A stretch of DNA of 64,000 nucleotides from Adiantum capillus-veneris. Taxonomy: Eukaryota > Streptophyta > Polypodiopsida > Polypodiales > Pteridaceae. Under the pieces are notes generated by a model. That model made no database searches. It was not told the DNA's origin and saw only the letters and a list, made by a program, of their open reading frames with translations. A program made the position numbers and the translations under genes. Below, piece by piece: positions 31,683 to 43,881 of this stretch (position 1 is the first letter of the stretch; the number at the start of each line of letters is the position of its first letter). The stretch is from contig CM043964.1 of the NCBI GenBank assembly GCA_014529385.2, positions 1,772,997-1,836,996 on the forward strand, given 5' to 3'.

Positions 31683-34560
31683 CGAATAGACCTAAACTAG
31701 GGAAAACACGAGCGTCTTTTGTAGTTTTCCATTAACTTCCTCTAGGTTCACTTAGAGTAAACAAACTTTCCTTTTAGAAACCGCACAGCTTAAGATTGCC
31801 GTCTTTTGCTGTATAGAGGTAGCTTGGAGGTAAGTTGAACTTGTCGAATGCCTTTAAGATTGTAGGATTGTAGAGATAGAATAGAATTTTGAGAATGATT
31901 GATAAACAAGACAAGTCTTAAGATCAATGCTCAGGAAATCATAAAAAACAAGAAAACTAGTGTTTGTGGACACTTTTCACAATCCCTTTGCATGAGAATC
32001 TAGGAGTAGGGTAAGTAGGATCCAAGGTGGATTTCAAAACATTGCTCTCTCTGAAAGAATCAAGTGTGAGTTGTTATTGGAAGTTGCAGAATTTTCAGGT
32101 CTATGGCTAGAAATAGCACGAAAAGACTCCAAACCACTCAATCCGACTGGAGAGTAAGCTTAAGAGTTGTATGAACCAATGGGTAAGCTCAAGGACACTT
32201 TGAGGTTAAATTTTCAAGAGTTGTCCAAAACTCAGATTATTTACTTTTTCTTGATATTGTAGGCCATCATAGGCTCAAAATAGATCATGAAAAGACTGTC
32301 GAGTGAAAAAGTTTAAAAAAGTGTTAGTTTTGGGCCTAAAATTACTAGTCACAATTATTAACTTTCAGCTCATATTTGACCAAGGTTCATACAATTGACT
32401 CATTACATGAGTACAAACAACTTTTGTAAAGGCACAAAAGATTTGGATCCCCAAACTGGTAAAAAACTGGGTAAAAACTAAAGTTTGTACTGACTTTTTG
32501 AAACTTGAGTGTAAATTGGGAAACAATTTGTCTAAACTTGTTGAAATTTGATTCATAGGCTTATATTGATGTGATAAACATGTGTACATAATCACTTGAT
32601 CCAAAAGATGCAAAAAGTTGCCAGTTGTAAATAATCGCGATTATTTACATATGCTCCATTTTTCAACTTTTTTGACCAAGTTGACGTACCACTAGTTTTA
32701 CCATGGTGTAATAAGTCCACAAACCAAATTTTGTAAGATTTGAATCATTGGATTAAAAATTGTGACCAAATTTGCAAAGTTAGACTGTGGGTGGACAGAA
32801 AATTGATGAGCATTTGACCAAAAATAGTCCAAACTTGATGAAACTTGGCTAAAGACCTTAAGCTGAGGTGCTTAACAGATCTGTGTCAAGATTGGGACAA
32901 AAACTTGCAAAAAATTAGCTAGAGTAAATAATCATGATTATTTACATCTGCTCCAAAAATTGACAATCTTGCATATTTGAGCATACCACAAGGTCAAGCA
33001 TAGCAAGTAGACCTCACAAATCAATTTTGGTGAAATTTGGATCACAGAAGTGAGACTTAACCCAGATTCTTAAAATCAGAGTCTAGGGACATGAAACAGT
33101 TGATAATATAAACTAGGATAAATCTTGTCCAAATTAAGTTTTGACTTAACTCACAGGCTTAAAACAGGTCATAAAAAGACTGTCCATTGAAAAATTTGGA
33201 AAAATTGATCATTTTAGGATTATTTAATTTTGGCTTAAAACTGATCAAGGTTGATACTAGAGACTCTATGCATGATTACAAACATCTTTTGTGAAGGCTC
33301 ATAGAGTTTGGATCACAAAATAGGCCAAAAACTTGACAAAAAAATGAAATCTGTACTAATTGTTGAGGAATTGTGTCTGACTTGATGAATCTTGTTCAAA
33401 TTAAGTTTTAACTTGACTCAGAGGCTCAAAATAGATTATAAAAAGACTATCTAGTGAAAAAGTTAAAAAAATTGTCCATTTTAGGTCAAAAGTAAATAAT
33501 CGTGATTACAAACATGATTAAAAACATGATTACAAACATCTTTTGTGAAGGCTCATAGAGTTTGTATCATAAAATAGGCCAAACACTTGACAAAAACTGA
33601 AATCTGTACTTATTGTCGAGAAATTGTGTGTGACTTAGTAAATCTTGTTCAAATTCAGTGAAACTTGACTCATAGGCTTATATTGATGTGTTAAACAAGT
33701 GTACATGCTCAGTTGATCAAAATTATGCAAAAAATTACCAAAAGTAAATAATAGCGATTATTTACTTTTGAGGAGAAAAAAACCTTGTAGTAAATAATCG
33801 CGATTATTTACATTTGCTCCAGAATTTGAGAAATGTTGCACAACTAAATATACCACATGATCAAGCACATCAAGTAGACTCCACAAATCCAATTTGGTGA
33901 AATTTGGATCACAAAATGGAGACTTAAGCCAGATTCTTGGAATTAGAGTCTACGGACACTAAACAGTTGATAACTTGGACAAATCTTGATCAAACTCAAC
34001 CAAACTTGTCCAGAGGCCACAACTAGATAATTACTTGGCAAAACAAGCCTAAAAAGTGTAGAAACTGAGAAAAGTAAATAATCGGGATTCTTTACTTTTG
34101 AGCCCCAGAAACAAGATTTTGGACTTGTGAGCTTGTACAATGCTAGAACAACATAATACAAGGCCACTCGTGAATTTTGGGTTCCATTGGATGCAAATTG
34201 GTACCTGTTAACTTAGTTTCAAGTTGCAGATTAGTCCTTTAGCTCCTTGCAAGGATAGAATTTGGAAATCTCATTTGCTGACTCACTTAGCTGAGATTGA
34301 AGAACCAGGTTACATGCAAAGAATTGGGAGCTTGACAAGAGCTAAATTCAAGTCAAGTGGAAAAAACGGATAACAATCTAATCTGCAGGTTAGGTTATTA
34401 AAGACCTAGATTTTCATCATTTCAAAGGCTGCAATCAATTCTGACACTTTCGAGCTAGAGTTAATAAACTCTTGTGAGTCAAAGAGAAATCAACTGCCAA
34501 AAGTAATTTGGCAAAAGAGGTCTTATCAAACCCGAGCAAAAAATTTCTTACTAATCAATA
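31683..34560. repeat. AT-rich leader with degenerate tandem repeats
   Basis: No gene. A loose repeat of roughly 280-300 bp recurs, containing phrases such as AAACTTGACTCATAGGCTTA, CCAGATTCTT and a palindrome. It may be the long leader of the retroelement starting near 31,665. Confidence 0.6.
32627..34095. repeat. recurring 22-bp palindrome
   Basis: GTAAATAATCG followed by its exact complement at 32,627-32,648 and 33,790-33,811. A variant with CATG at the centre, also a perfect palindrome, lies at 32,924-32,945. Degenerate copies start at 33,492, 33,744 and 34,074. Confidence 0.9.
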
Positions 34561-34601
34561 CCAAAATCTTCTAGGAGACTATTTTTACAGAACCAGTCGA
34601 C

Positions 34602-36565
34602 ATGGACTCATCTCGCGCTGAGAGTTCAAGTACAATAGAGCAAGCCAGTAGCCGTGGTAACACAAGTACAAGTGAAACTGAGCAGATTTTACAACTATAT
34701 GGCCACAATTGAGATAAAGTCTTATATGCAGATTCAGAAGGCCATCGATATTTAATGAGCAGCAAAAGCAACACAGGAGCCAAGATCTTATTGATCAAAG
34801 TAAAGCCAAATTTAGAGAACTCCCAGATGTTCACAGACTTCAGTGGAAAGGGTGAAAAGACATTTAGGTTTGCAAATGATTATGCATCCTTTGCCACAAG
34901 TGTGCAATCATTCACGATTCTAAGGGACACATCTCACAGAATGATGTTAGCTTTGTATGGTGTACATAATTCATATGCACACTATCTAGACCAAAAAGGA
35001 AAATTGTACAAAAAGGATCAACCTGTGTTTGAAAGACCCACATACCAGCTCATAGAAGTGCTTCCAGTGATAGATTAGAAAGGATGGTTCATTTCAGAGG
35101 AAAGAATATATTATAGCCCATCCTCTCTAGAGCCAAATCCTCCTCGTTAGAAATCAAGCTTCGATGTTGTGGCCAAACGAGCATATAATTTGATCAAAAT
35201 AGTCATCGATATAGACAAAAGTCTAGCATCTATGATGCCTTGGGTCTTGAAACCATAGAAGCTTGTATCATAGGAGACCCATGGGATAGACAATATCAGG
35301 GTAAAGATAATGCTCTCTACAACTTGACTTGGGGAATAATTTTTCATGTTTCACGGAGATACATAGGAAACTATGCAGAAGGTTTACAAATTCCAAACAT
35401 CAACAGTGCTACCCAACGTGTACCTTCACAATCCCAAAAGGCGAGACTTAACTAGAGCCAAGCAGTTTTGAGCTCTCACAATTAAGCAGGCTATAGTGAT
35501 CACCCTAGGAAGGGGGGAGCTGCAAATTCATCAAGCTCAGCTCTAGTACCAAAAAATGCTACACCAGTTATAAGCCCAAGAACTTCTAGCCAACAAACCC
35601 CTTCAAATCAAAAACCATTGGAAGACCATATGGCTGCTGGAAGATTTCCATTGACCCAGAAACCATCAAAATCTGTAGAAAAATTCTTCTATGAAGATCA
35701 TCGGGGACAAAAGTTTCAGTTGATCTCCACAATCAAAGTCAAAAGCCGAGAGATCCCCATATTGTTCAAACAGTTGCATGAGACCAAGCTCGCATATGCA
35801 TATGAAGATGCACATGGTAACGAATATTAGCAAGATCTTGACCTTGTACAAACCCATGTGGATGGTACGACTGAAGTCAAAGACTATCGAAAGATGATGC
35901 AAACCCTTAAGTTGCCAGAACAGGTGACAGAAAAATCAAGATCCACAAAACTAAAGTCCAAAAAGATACACAAAGGTCACCACCAAAATCTCCTCCAAAG
36001 AGATAGATCATGCCAGAAAGTACAATGGATCTTCTAAGATCAAAAGTTACTCAAATGCAAACACACAATGCTCAAAAATTGCAAGAAAAAGGTGCAGTAT
36101 TACAACAAAACAAGCCAGAATCAATTGAAGCAGGTGATCAAAGCAAAGAAGATGCAGATAAAGTTCAACCAAAGGACACTGCCACAACAAAAACAGTCAA
36201 TAAAGAAAGAAATCCTAAGACGATCAAGTGCAACAATGTTGGTGAGAATGAAGAAAAGATTTCAAAATAAGTAAAGCTAGATTTTTAGCTAGATAAGAAC
36301 CTCATGTCCTTTTGCGCTTGGAAAAGATGTGGTCAACCACAACTGGAAGATGCTCCTACATTTGTGAGCATATCAGGAATCAAATGAGCAAAATGCTGGG
36401 GAATCATCTCCACTACCATTGGAGTAGGTTCACAGATCATCATAGCTCAATTCTATGTGATTATAGCAAAAGATATACCAGACGACATCATAATGGGAAT
36501 GCCGATGGCCCAGAAGATCTTAGAGATACCAGATGTAAACAGGATGCAGTCTTCAGAGAGAGTCC
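34602..36565 (+). pseudogene. decayed retroelement gag/protease-like region
   Basis: From ATG 34,602 (MDSSRAESSST) an open frame is broken by TGA near 34,710, TAG at 35,076 and later stops; it includes FRFANDYASFATSVQSFTIL. A shifted frame at 35,240-35,455 carries IIGDPWDRQYQGKDNALYNL. A Lys/Gln-rich segment spans 36,010-36,270. At about 36,400-36,520 a retropepsin-like end is visible: FYVIIAKDIPDDIIMGMPMA, similar to the second signature of retroviral-type proteases. I cannot place the family. It could be a Ty3-type or other reverse-transcribing element. No polymerase is seen. Confidence 0.4.
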
Positions 36566-37728
36566 AAAGAATGAAAACCAAGACTGGTCACCCGCGGTGT
36601 TGTGCAGCTCCGATCCCATGCTAAAAAAGATACAAAAAAATTGCACGTCAAGCTTATTTGAAGCTTACTCAATTAATGGTCAGTGATCAGTGCTTGTTAA
36701 CAGACCAAGTTGAATAATTAATGTATGCCAGATGCGACTTAAAAGGGCCAAGTAATGTCTTAATGATGCTAAAAAGTACTACTCTTGAAGTGAGTACAAA
36801 TGGGATAATATGATCTAAAACTGATGTACTTGAAGTGCTCTACTCGCCTGTCTTTACGGCTCGTCGATTGGAGCTATAGTGAGAAAGTTATGTCAGTTTG
36901 AAGTTTGGGTCGATTGCAAATTTGTACCGGGTTGGGCAACTACAGGTGAGGGGAAAAAAATGAAGTGAATGCACGGGCCTGAAGTGCTCACTTTGTGGAG
37001 CACGTCGGTCTTTTTAGATCAGCGATCGAAGTTTCAGGTACCAGGTTATTGGCCGTTAAAGATGCACCACGGGACGGTTTCGTACTAGTCCGGTTCGCTC
37101 GATCAGAGTGCTATCTGGGTGTTTTGAGTTGCAGCTCGGGTTTCGGATGCAATAAAATAAGTGCTTGAGGTAGCAGTGCTTTGGTTGAGATGTATGCCGA
37201 ATGTGATGCACTTCAGAGAGCATGATAAGTGCTTGAGTGGATTTTTTTTAAATGTCGTCTCTTGCTGTACATTTTACATAGCTACGGCGTGGAACTTTTG
37301 AGCTGCTTTAGCAGAATGCGAAATGAAGGCCTTTCTACAATGAATTTGCATGTGCTTGCACCTTGCTAGCTCGGGGCTATTGGAGAAAGTGGTGCTATGT
37401 AAATCCTAGGTCGAAATGTATGCCAAATGGGGTGTCCTTGATGGAAACCGGAGCAGACATGCTTGGCAATGCTTTGGTCAACATGAAGTTACACACGCCA
37501 AATGTGGTGCCATTACAAAGTGGCTAGGCTACTCAATTAAGCTAATGGCCGGAAGGGTTAGCGGCCGCCCACCAAATCAAAGACCATTCAAGAGATAGCC
37601 CAAGAAAAACAAGGCATGGCACAGCAGGCAGCAAATGCCGACAAGGGAAGAGGGTAAGGAGTTTGTGCAGGCCGCAGGGTTGCTCGGATGGCAACGGCCA
37701 GGAGACAAAAAATTATGGTCGTCGGGGC
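36566..37728. other. gene-free stretch
   Basis: No gene, repeat or RNA recognised. Base composition is more balanced than in the preceding AT-rich leader. Confidence 0.4.
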
Positions 37729-37919
37729 TGTTGGGGTATAGGCGCTTGTGCCTTGTCCGACCGCCCAGAGTTTGGGTGCCCACTGACTTGTATACCTTAT
37801 ACATAGCATAAGTGTATAGGGGGTTTCTCACTCTTTTGAGTCTCCCCACCCATATCTGTGTGTCGTGTGTCTCCTTATCTCTCTCACTCTCCGTGTGTGG
37901 TGCTCTCCGATCCCCTTCA
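37729..37919 (+). repeat. array LTR1
   Basis: 191 bp, TGTTGGGGTATAGG to CCCCTTCA. Followed after one base by the primer site TTGGTATCAGAG at 37,921. Confidence 0.88.
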
Positions 37920-37920
37920 A

Positions 37921-37932
37921 TTGGTATCAGAG
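37921..37932 (+). other. array primer-binding site
   Basis: TTGGTATCAGAG next to LTR1. The corresponding place after LTR2 reads TTGGTTATGGAT, so the site is lost there. Confidence 0.8.
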
Positions 37933-38689
37933 CGACAGGTGTGGGAGCGTAGATGGACGGCTTCGCGATGAACTCGTCGGCTATGGCGGAGTGGTCATAG
38001 ATCTGAGCAAAGAAATAGAGGAGGCTTGTGGACAGCCATGAAGAGGCTTACGGGAGAGCTCCCACGAGCTTCCTAGTGCTCACAGATCAGTCCACAATTC
38101 CTCTACAGATCAGCCCATTGTGTATAGTATTTTCCCTCTTCTCGGCAAGCTTTGCAACGGGGGCTACATCGGCGACAGGTTGGAGCTTGGAGATTCCATA
38201 GGCATGGAAGCATTGTGAGATTGATGCATTCAGCTCACGCATCGAGGTGGGAAGTGATTTTGAGCCTTTCTATGAGCTCAAAGAAGCACAGAGGAATGTC
38301 GTTCAATTTTTAGCAGTTTGACAGCAATCTACTGTTTTGCTCATAACTTGAGCTACAAAGCTCCGATTCCAAAAAAATTTAGTTCAAAACTGAGCTGACT
38401 TCAAGCCCTACCACTTTGTAGAAGGAATCGTTCTCTGATTTGGAGTGCAGGTGGGTGTGAAATTGAAAACACAGAGACTGTTTTTCACGACAGTTTTGGG
38501 CTCTATTGTTTTCTTTGCTGCAGACAGCTTACCCGTGCACACTGCAGGAAGCAGGCACATATAAGGTGTTACAAGATCGGGTTTGACTCCCAGGTACATG
38601 TTGAGTCTAGTACTCCCATAGGTGTTTCCAGTTGCAGTTGAGTGGTTTTTCTCCAGTGTTGTGGCTTGCATACATGGTCTTTGAGCGGG

Positions 38690-39613
38690 CAATGCTCTAT
38701 GTATGCTTATGTCGTGAGCAGTAGATCTTGTGAGCAAGTGCAGAGTATTGAGATCGTTGTGCACACAGTTGGGGCACGACTTGAGCAGTCACACAGAGAG
38801 GTGACAGAGTCAGAAATGCATGCTTTGCTAGTGACTGATCAAAGCAGAGAGTCAGTTGTGCGAGATACTTCTATGCAGGATAGACAAGCAGAGCGGTCTT
38901 GCTCTAGTGAGTCACAATAGGAGGAACTTGTGCAAGAGTCTATGCATAAGGAGTTAGAGCATGAGAGCTCTAGTGAGTCACAACAGATTGAGTGGTCATG
39001 TTTTCAATGGATGATTGCAGAGGAGGCTGAGATGTCAGCGATTATGCAGTCGTTCCTTTCTATGCAAGACAGTGAGCATGGGGATATAGTTGTGCAGGAT
39101 ATGTCTTCCAGCAGACACCTAGAGTAGCTGGTTTGCTCTGAGGTTGCACGACAGGTTGATGAGTTTTTTGCGGACAGTCAGGAGATGCATGTGGCTGATA
39201 CGCCTTGTCAGTCAGAGATGCCTATTGCCAGGGATATATATGTTGATGCATGCTCCGTAGAGCTAGCAGGGCCCGCTAGCATTGCATCAGCATTTAGTGG
39301 TCTCATGTATGAGATATTGATCTTGAGACCGGATATCGTAGCTGCAGTGGGAGCATTTGCAGTTGGGGTTGCAGTCGTTTGTTGACTGATGATGGCATAG
39401 TGCACGAGGGAAATATGCAGGTATTGCGTACATACTTGCATTATGTGTGCGGTACGTCTTGTGGTGTATGGACTTACACGGGAGCAGGACAGCCGAATGC
39501 ACACGATCACAGCCAGCCAGTGGGTATCGGTTGAGAGCGATTTTCTCTCGCCTTTTGTAGTCTTTAGACTAGGTTCCCTTTCTTAAAGACACATTCGCCT
39601 ATAAGTGGGAGGT
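38690..39613 (+). pseudogene. array internal region 1: deleted copia pol remnant
   Basis: Mostly open but with stops at about 38,919 and 39,125. Ser/Glu-rich repeats (SSESQ) come first. Near 39,290-39,350 the segment SAFSGLMYEILILRPDIVAA matches the end of copia reverse transcriptase (typically 'SLMYAM..TRPDI'). Integrase, most of reverse transcriptase and RNase H are missing. Confidence 0.6.
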
Positions 39614-39804
39614 TGTTGGGGTATAGGTGCCTGTGCCTTGCCCGACCGCCCAAAGTCTGGGCGCCCACTGACTTGTATTCCTTATACATAGCATAAGTGT
39701 ATAGGGGGATGCTCACTCTTTTGAGTCTCTCCACCCATATCTGTGTGTCGTGTGTCTCCTTCTCTCTTTCACTCTCCGTCTGTGGTGCTCTCCAATCCCC
39801 TTCA
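39614..39804 (+). repeat. array LTR2
   Basis: 191 bp and closely similar to LTR1; it ends CCCCTTCA and is not followed by an intact primer site. Confidence 0.88.
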
Positions 39805-40404
39805 GTTGGTTATGGATGACATGTATGGTCACCTGTGGTACTCTTTGTGAGAATTTGTTGGACATAGGTTTCCAGAGCTTATGCATGTATGTTGAGTGTA
39901 GTTTGATGCACATTGATTTCTCATTGTATTAAGCTTGCAGGACGATGGTTATATTGTGTTGATAGCCATTGTGCGTTGAAACTCTGCCCAAATTTTCCCA
40001 AGAGTTTTATGCGCATCATTTATGCGATCTAGATAGAGATTGCGGGTTGCACTCAGTATTTGCGTGCGGTGTTCTCTGCAGGTGGGAGATTTGTGCGTGT
40101 GTATGCATCAATACCGGACAGTGTGAGCTTGGTGATTAGCTCACGGTTTGACAGGCGTACAGTTATCTTGGCACACTCACAGGAGTGAATATTGTGATGT
40201 ATGCTTGTGTGGCTACGAGGTAGGTAGCCGGATTTGAGTTATATTGACTTGTGATTTTGTGCAAGGTTTTGCACGGTTATTGGTGCAATTTTGCATTAGG
40301 TTTTGAGCCATATTTGCAGACTTTTGTTGATGCAATTCGAGCCAGTTTAGGGTTGATTTGGTTGACATTTTCTAGTCATTGTTGGTTGCTCTTTTGCGAG
40401 GATT

Positions 40405-41466
40405 ATGGTTGATTTTTCATTTGACTTCCAGCGTTATGGTCTGACACAGTTTGATGGTGCAGATTTTGTTGCTTGGAAGGAGCATATGCTTGTTGCATTG
40501 GCGGATTTGGGGCAAAATAAACCCTTGCGTGGTTTATCGGCGAAGCGCAAGTCTATGCGTGATGATGATTGGCACGATCTTGATGAGTTAGCCATGTCTA
40601 CGATTCGTTTGCATCTGATTGAGTCTGTTTACTGGCAGGTCTCAAGGGAGACTACAACTCATGCTTTATGGAAGAGTTTACATTCTATGTACGCGACATC
40701 CATGTCTACAAGGGAGTCTAGTCCCACTTCTATGTCCATGGGAGAGATTGGTCCCACACACAAGTCTCGACGGCATAGAGACTTGACATGTTGGCATTGT
40801 GGACATGGAGGGAAAATTAGGCGTCGATGTTTCATGCGTTCGAGAAAACGGAGGCGACAGATGCGTGATGCAGATTTGGGCATGACAGATGCTAGTGGGA
40901 TCAGTACGGTGTTTACTGAGTATTCTTGTGACGACGATGTCACATTTACATCTAGCTTGTCTTCAGACGATCTTATGTCTACGGATTGCATATCGGATTG
41001 CACGTTGTCTTCACATTGGTTACTAGATTTAGATGCTACTTTCCATGTCACGTCGCATCGTGAGTGGTTTAGCACGTTTTCTAGTGGGAGACTTGGTTGT
41101 GTGCACATGGCTGATGGTGTTGTGTATAACATTGAGGGTGCACGAGACGTATGTTTGTCCTTGCCCAGTGGTATGAGATTTACCCTACGTCATGTGCGTA
41201 ATGTGACATATCTGAGACGGGATTTGATCTCAGTTAGACAGTTACGAGATAGTGGATGTCGGGTATCGCTGTTTGAGCGATCTTTTGCGTTGCATTTGGG
41301 TTCGCTAGTGATTGCGAGAGATGCTAGAGTTGGCACCTGGTACCAATTGTACGTAGTACTTGTGCGATATGGTCGAGTCTCAATCTTATTACAGCCATGT
41401 AGAGAGCAAGAGACCCGGACAGTCTCTTTTGATCATGGGTTACAGGGTGCTTTGCATGGAGTGTAG
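40405..41466 (+). pseudogene. array copia gag and protease
   Basis: A 353-codon open frame. Gag: RYGLTQFDGADFVAWKEHML, a typical copia gag start. Zinc knuckle CWHCGHGGKIRRRC has Lys where His is expected. Protease: HWLLDLDATFHVTSHREWF, where the usual D-S-G-A is D-L-D-A, so the enzyme is probably inactive. The pre-integrase region includes DLISVRQLRDSGC. The frame ends before integrase. These lost residues and the missing pol suggest a non-autonomous relic. Confidence 0.8.
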
Positions 41467-41755
41467 AGTAGTGAGCTCGTTTTGCACACAGTTGGGGCAT
41501 GACTTGAGCAGTCACATAGAGAGGTGACAGAGTCAAACAGGCATGCTTTGCTAGTGACTGAGCAAAGTAGAGAGTCCGTTGTGCGAGATACTTCTATGCA
41601 GGATAGACAGGTAGAGCGGTCTTGCTCTAGTGAGTCACCATAGGAGGAAGCTGTGCAAGAGTCTAAGCATAAGGAGTTAGAGCATGAGAGCTCTAGTGAG
41701 TCATAGCACATTGAGTGGTCATGTTTGCAGAGGAGGCTCAGATGTCAGCGATTAT

Positions 41756-41898
41756 TGTTGAGATGTAGAGAGAAAGAGAGAGAGGCGAGACAAGAGACAC
41801 ACCATATACGCTCCCAAAGATTGATTCATATTGAGGACAAGATACAAATATATAGGTGAGACCAAGTTGAGTAGAGTGAGCCATATATAGCTCCAACA
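41756..41898 (-). repeat. copia-2 3' LTR
   Basis: Minus-strand TGTTGGAGC to CTCAACA, preceded by the purine tract TTGAGTGGGGG. Confidence 0.93.
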
Positions 41899-41958
41899 CC
41901 CCCACTCAAACAAAGGTCTCTAGCTTTGGATGAAAAAACCCTTGGGGAGTTCAAGTGA

Positions 41959-42046
41959 AAAAGTTATTGTGTTCTGCATTTGATATGGTGGATCTTGGAG
42001 AGATTCACTCGTGTCTTGGAATTCAAATCCAACGGAACCATACAAA
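41959..42046 (+). repeat. inverted reverse transcriptase fragment within copia-2
   Basis: About 88 bases matching copia-1 at about 17,350-17,442 in plus orientation, opposite to the rest of copia-2 (contains GATATGGTGGATCTTGGAGA). Its left side joins the 3' end sequence directly. Confidence 0.85.
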
Positions 42047-43104
42047 AACTGGTGAAAAGTCTCTTGATAATCAACACCAACTACTTGGGAGTAACCTTTT
42101 GCAACTAAACGCGCCTTGAACTTGTCAAAAGATCCATCTGCTTTTACTTTTGTCTTATACACCCACTTACATTTAATAGCTGTACGACCAGGAGGTAATT
42201 CAATTAGTATCCATGTACCTTTAGAGATAAGAGAATCGTACTCTGATTCCATAGCCTCTTGCCATTGATCCTTTTGTGGTGAAGAGATAGCTTCATCATA
42301 AGTAATGGGATCTTCGGAAGTAGAAAAAGCATTATCAGCAATATCGTCATCATAAACATGACATGAGCCATGTTCAAAATCAATAGGCAGATCAACAAAA
42401 ATATCAATATCATCATTGGCAACATTCGGAATGGATGGTTGTGAAGAGGAAAGTTGCTCTATAGGAAGAGTTTCATCTTCTGAAAGAAATGGAAAAGCCT
42501 GAAGCAATGATTTAGTATCATCAGAATCATCCATGGACCATGAGCCTCCCATAAGCTGTTCGTTAAAAGTAGCATCATGATTCACAATTACTTTCTTGGA
42601 GGAAGGGTCATAGAATTTGTAGCCTTTGGAAGTGTCAGAATATCCAATAAAAATAACTTTAAGACCAGGAGCATCAAGCTTTGTTCGTGTTTCTTTGGGA
42701 ACATGAATATAAGCAATATATCCAAAGGTTTGAAAATGAGATACAGAAGGAATGTCACCTGTCCATGCTGTGATGGGTATCTTACCAGAGGGTGCAGTAG
42801 TAGGAAGATGATTCTGAATAAATACTGCTGTCAAAGTAGCTTCAGGCCAAAAAACACGAGATAAGCCAGAATGAATCAGCATACATCTTACAGCATTGAG
42901 AATAGTGCGATTCTTTCGTTCAGCAATACTGTTCAGTTGAGGCAAATATGGAATAGTGTGTTCATGATGAATTCCACTGTCAGCACAGTAACTCACAAAC
43001 TCTCGAGAAACATATTCGCCTCCATTGTCACTACGAAGCTTCTTAAGGCGATGACCAGTTTGAAGTTCTGCAGCCTTGTGGAATTGTTTGAAAATAGATA
43101 AGGC

Positions 43105-43881
43105 GTATACCTTAGAAATCATCAATGAAAGTAATGAAGTAGCGATATTGTGATCTCGAAGAAGGTAGAGGTCCACATATATAAGTATGAACAAGATCCA
43201 ATATGTCATGAGAATGAGTTGTATTTGAAAGAGGAAGGGGTTTGCGATTGTGTTTCCCAAGAGCACAAAATTCACAAATTCCCATATGGGGATGGGTTTT
43301 AAGATCCATGCCATGAACAAGATCACGACGTTGAAGATCAAGGAGTTTTGAGAAATCAGCATGAACAAAAGGGTAATGCCATACTTTGCAATCATGATCA
43401 CCTGGAGCAGTGACAACATTTGCTACACCATCGTTGAGAGAGAGTTCAAACAAATTACCATTTCGAGGAGCAGTGGAAATTGATTTTTGTCTAAGTAGAA
43501 ATACAGTCGTATACCTTGAGAAATCATCAATGAAATTAATGCAGTAGCGATATTGTGATCTCGAAGAAGATAGAGGTCCACATATATAAGTATGAACAAG
43601 ATCCAATATGTCATGAGAATGAGTTGTATTTGAAAGAGGAAGGGGTTTGCGATTGTGTTTCCCAAGAGCACAAAATTCACAAATTCCCATATGGGGATGG
43701 GCTTTAAGATCCATGCCATGAACAAGATCACGACGTTGAAGATCAAGGAGTTTTGAGAAATTGGCATGAACCAAACGGTAATGCCATACTTTGCAATCAT
43801 GATCACCTGGAGTAGTGACAACATTTGCTACACCATCGTTGAGAGAGAGTTCAAACAAATTACCATTTCGAGGAGCAGTGG
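43105..43881 (-). repeat. tandem duplication in copia-2 integrase region
   Basis: Units offset by about 404 bases, both containing the GAG-pre-integrase segment with FCALGKHNRKPLPLS. They differ at a few bases, so the duplication is not brand new. Confidence 0.9.

Noticed and set aside
34602-35455. endogenous plant pararetrovirus
   Set aside because: The protease-like end and primer-site-like sequence fit LTR elements better, and no movement protein, coat or polymerase motif could be identified.
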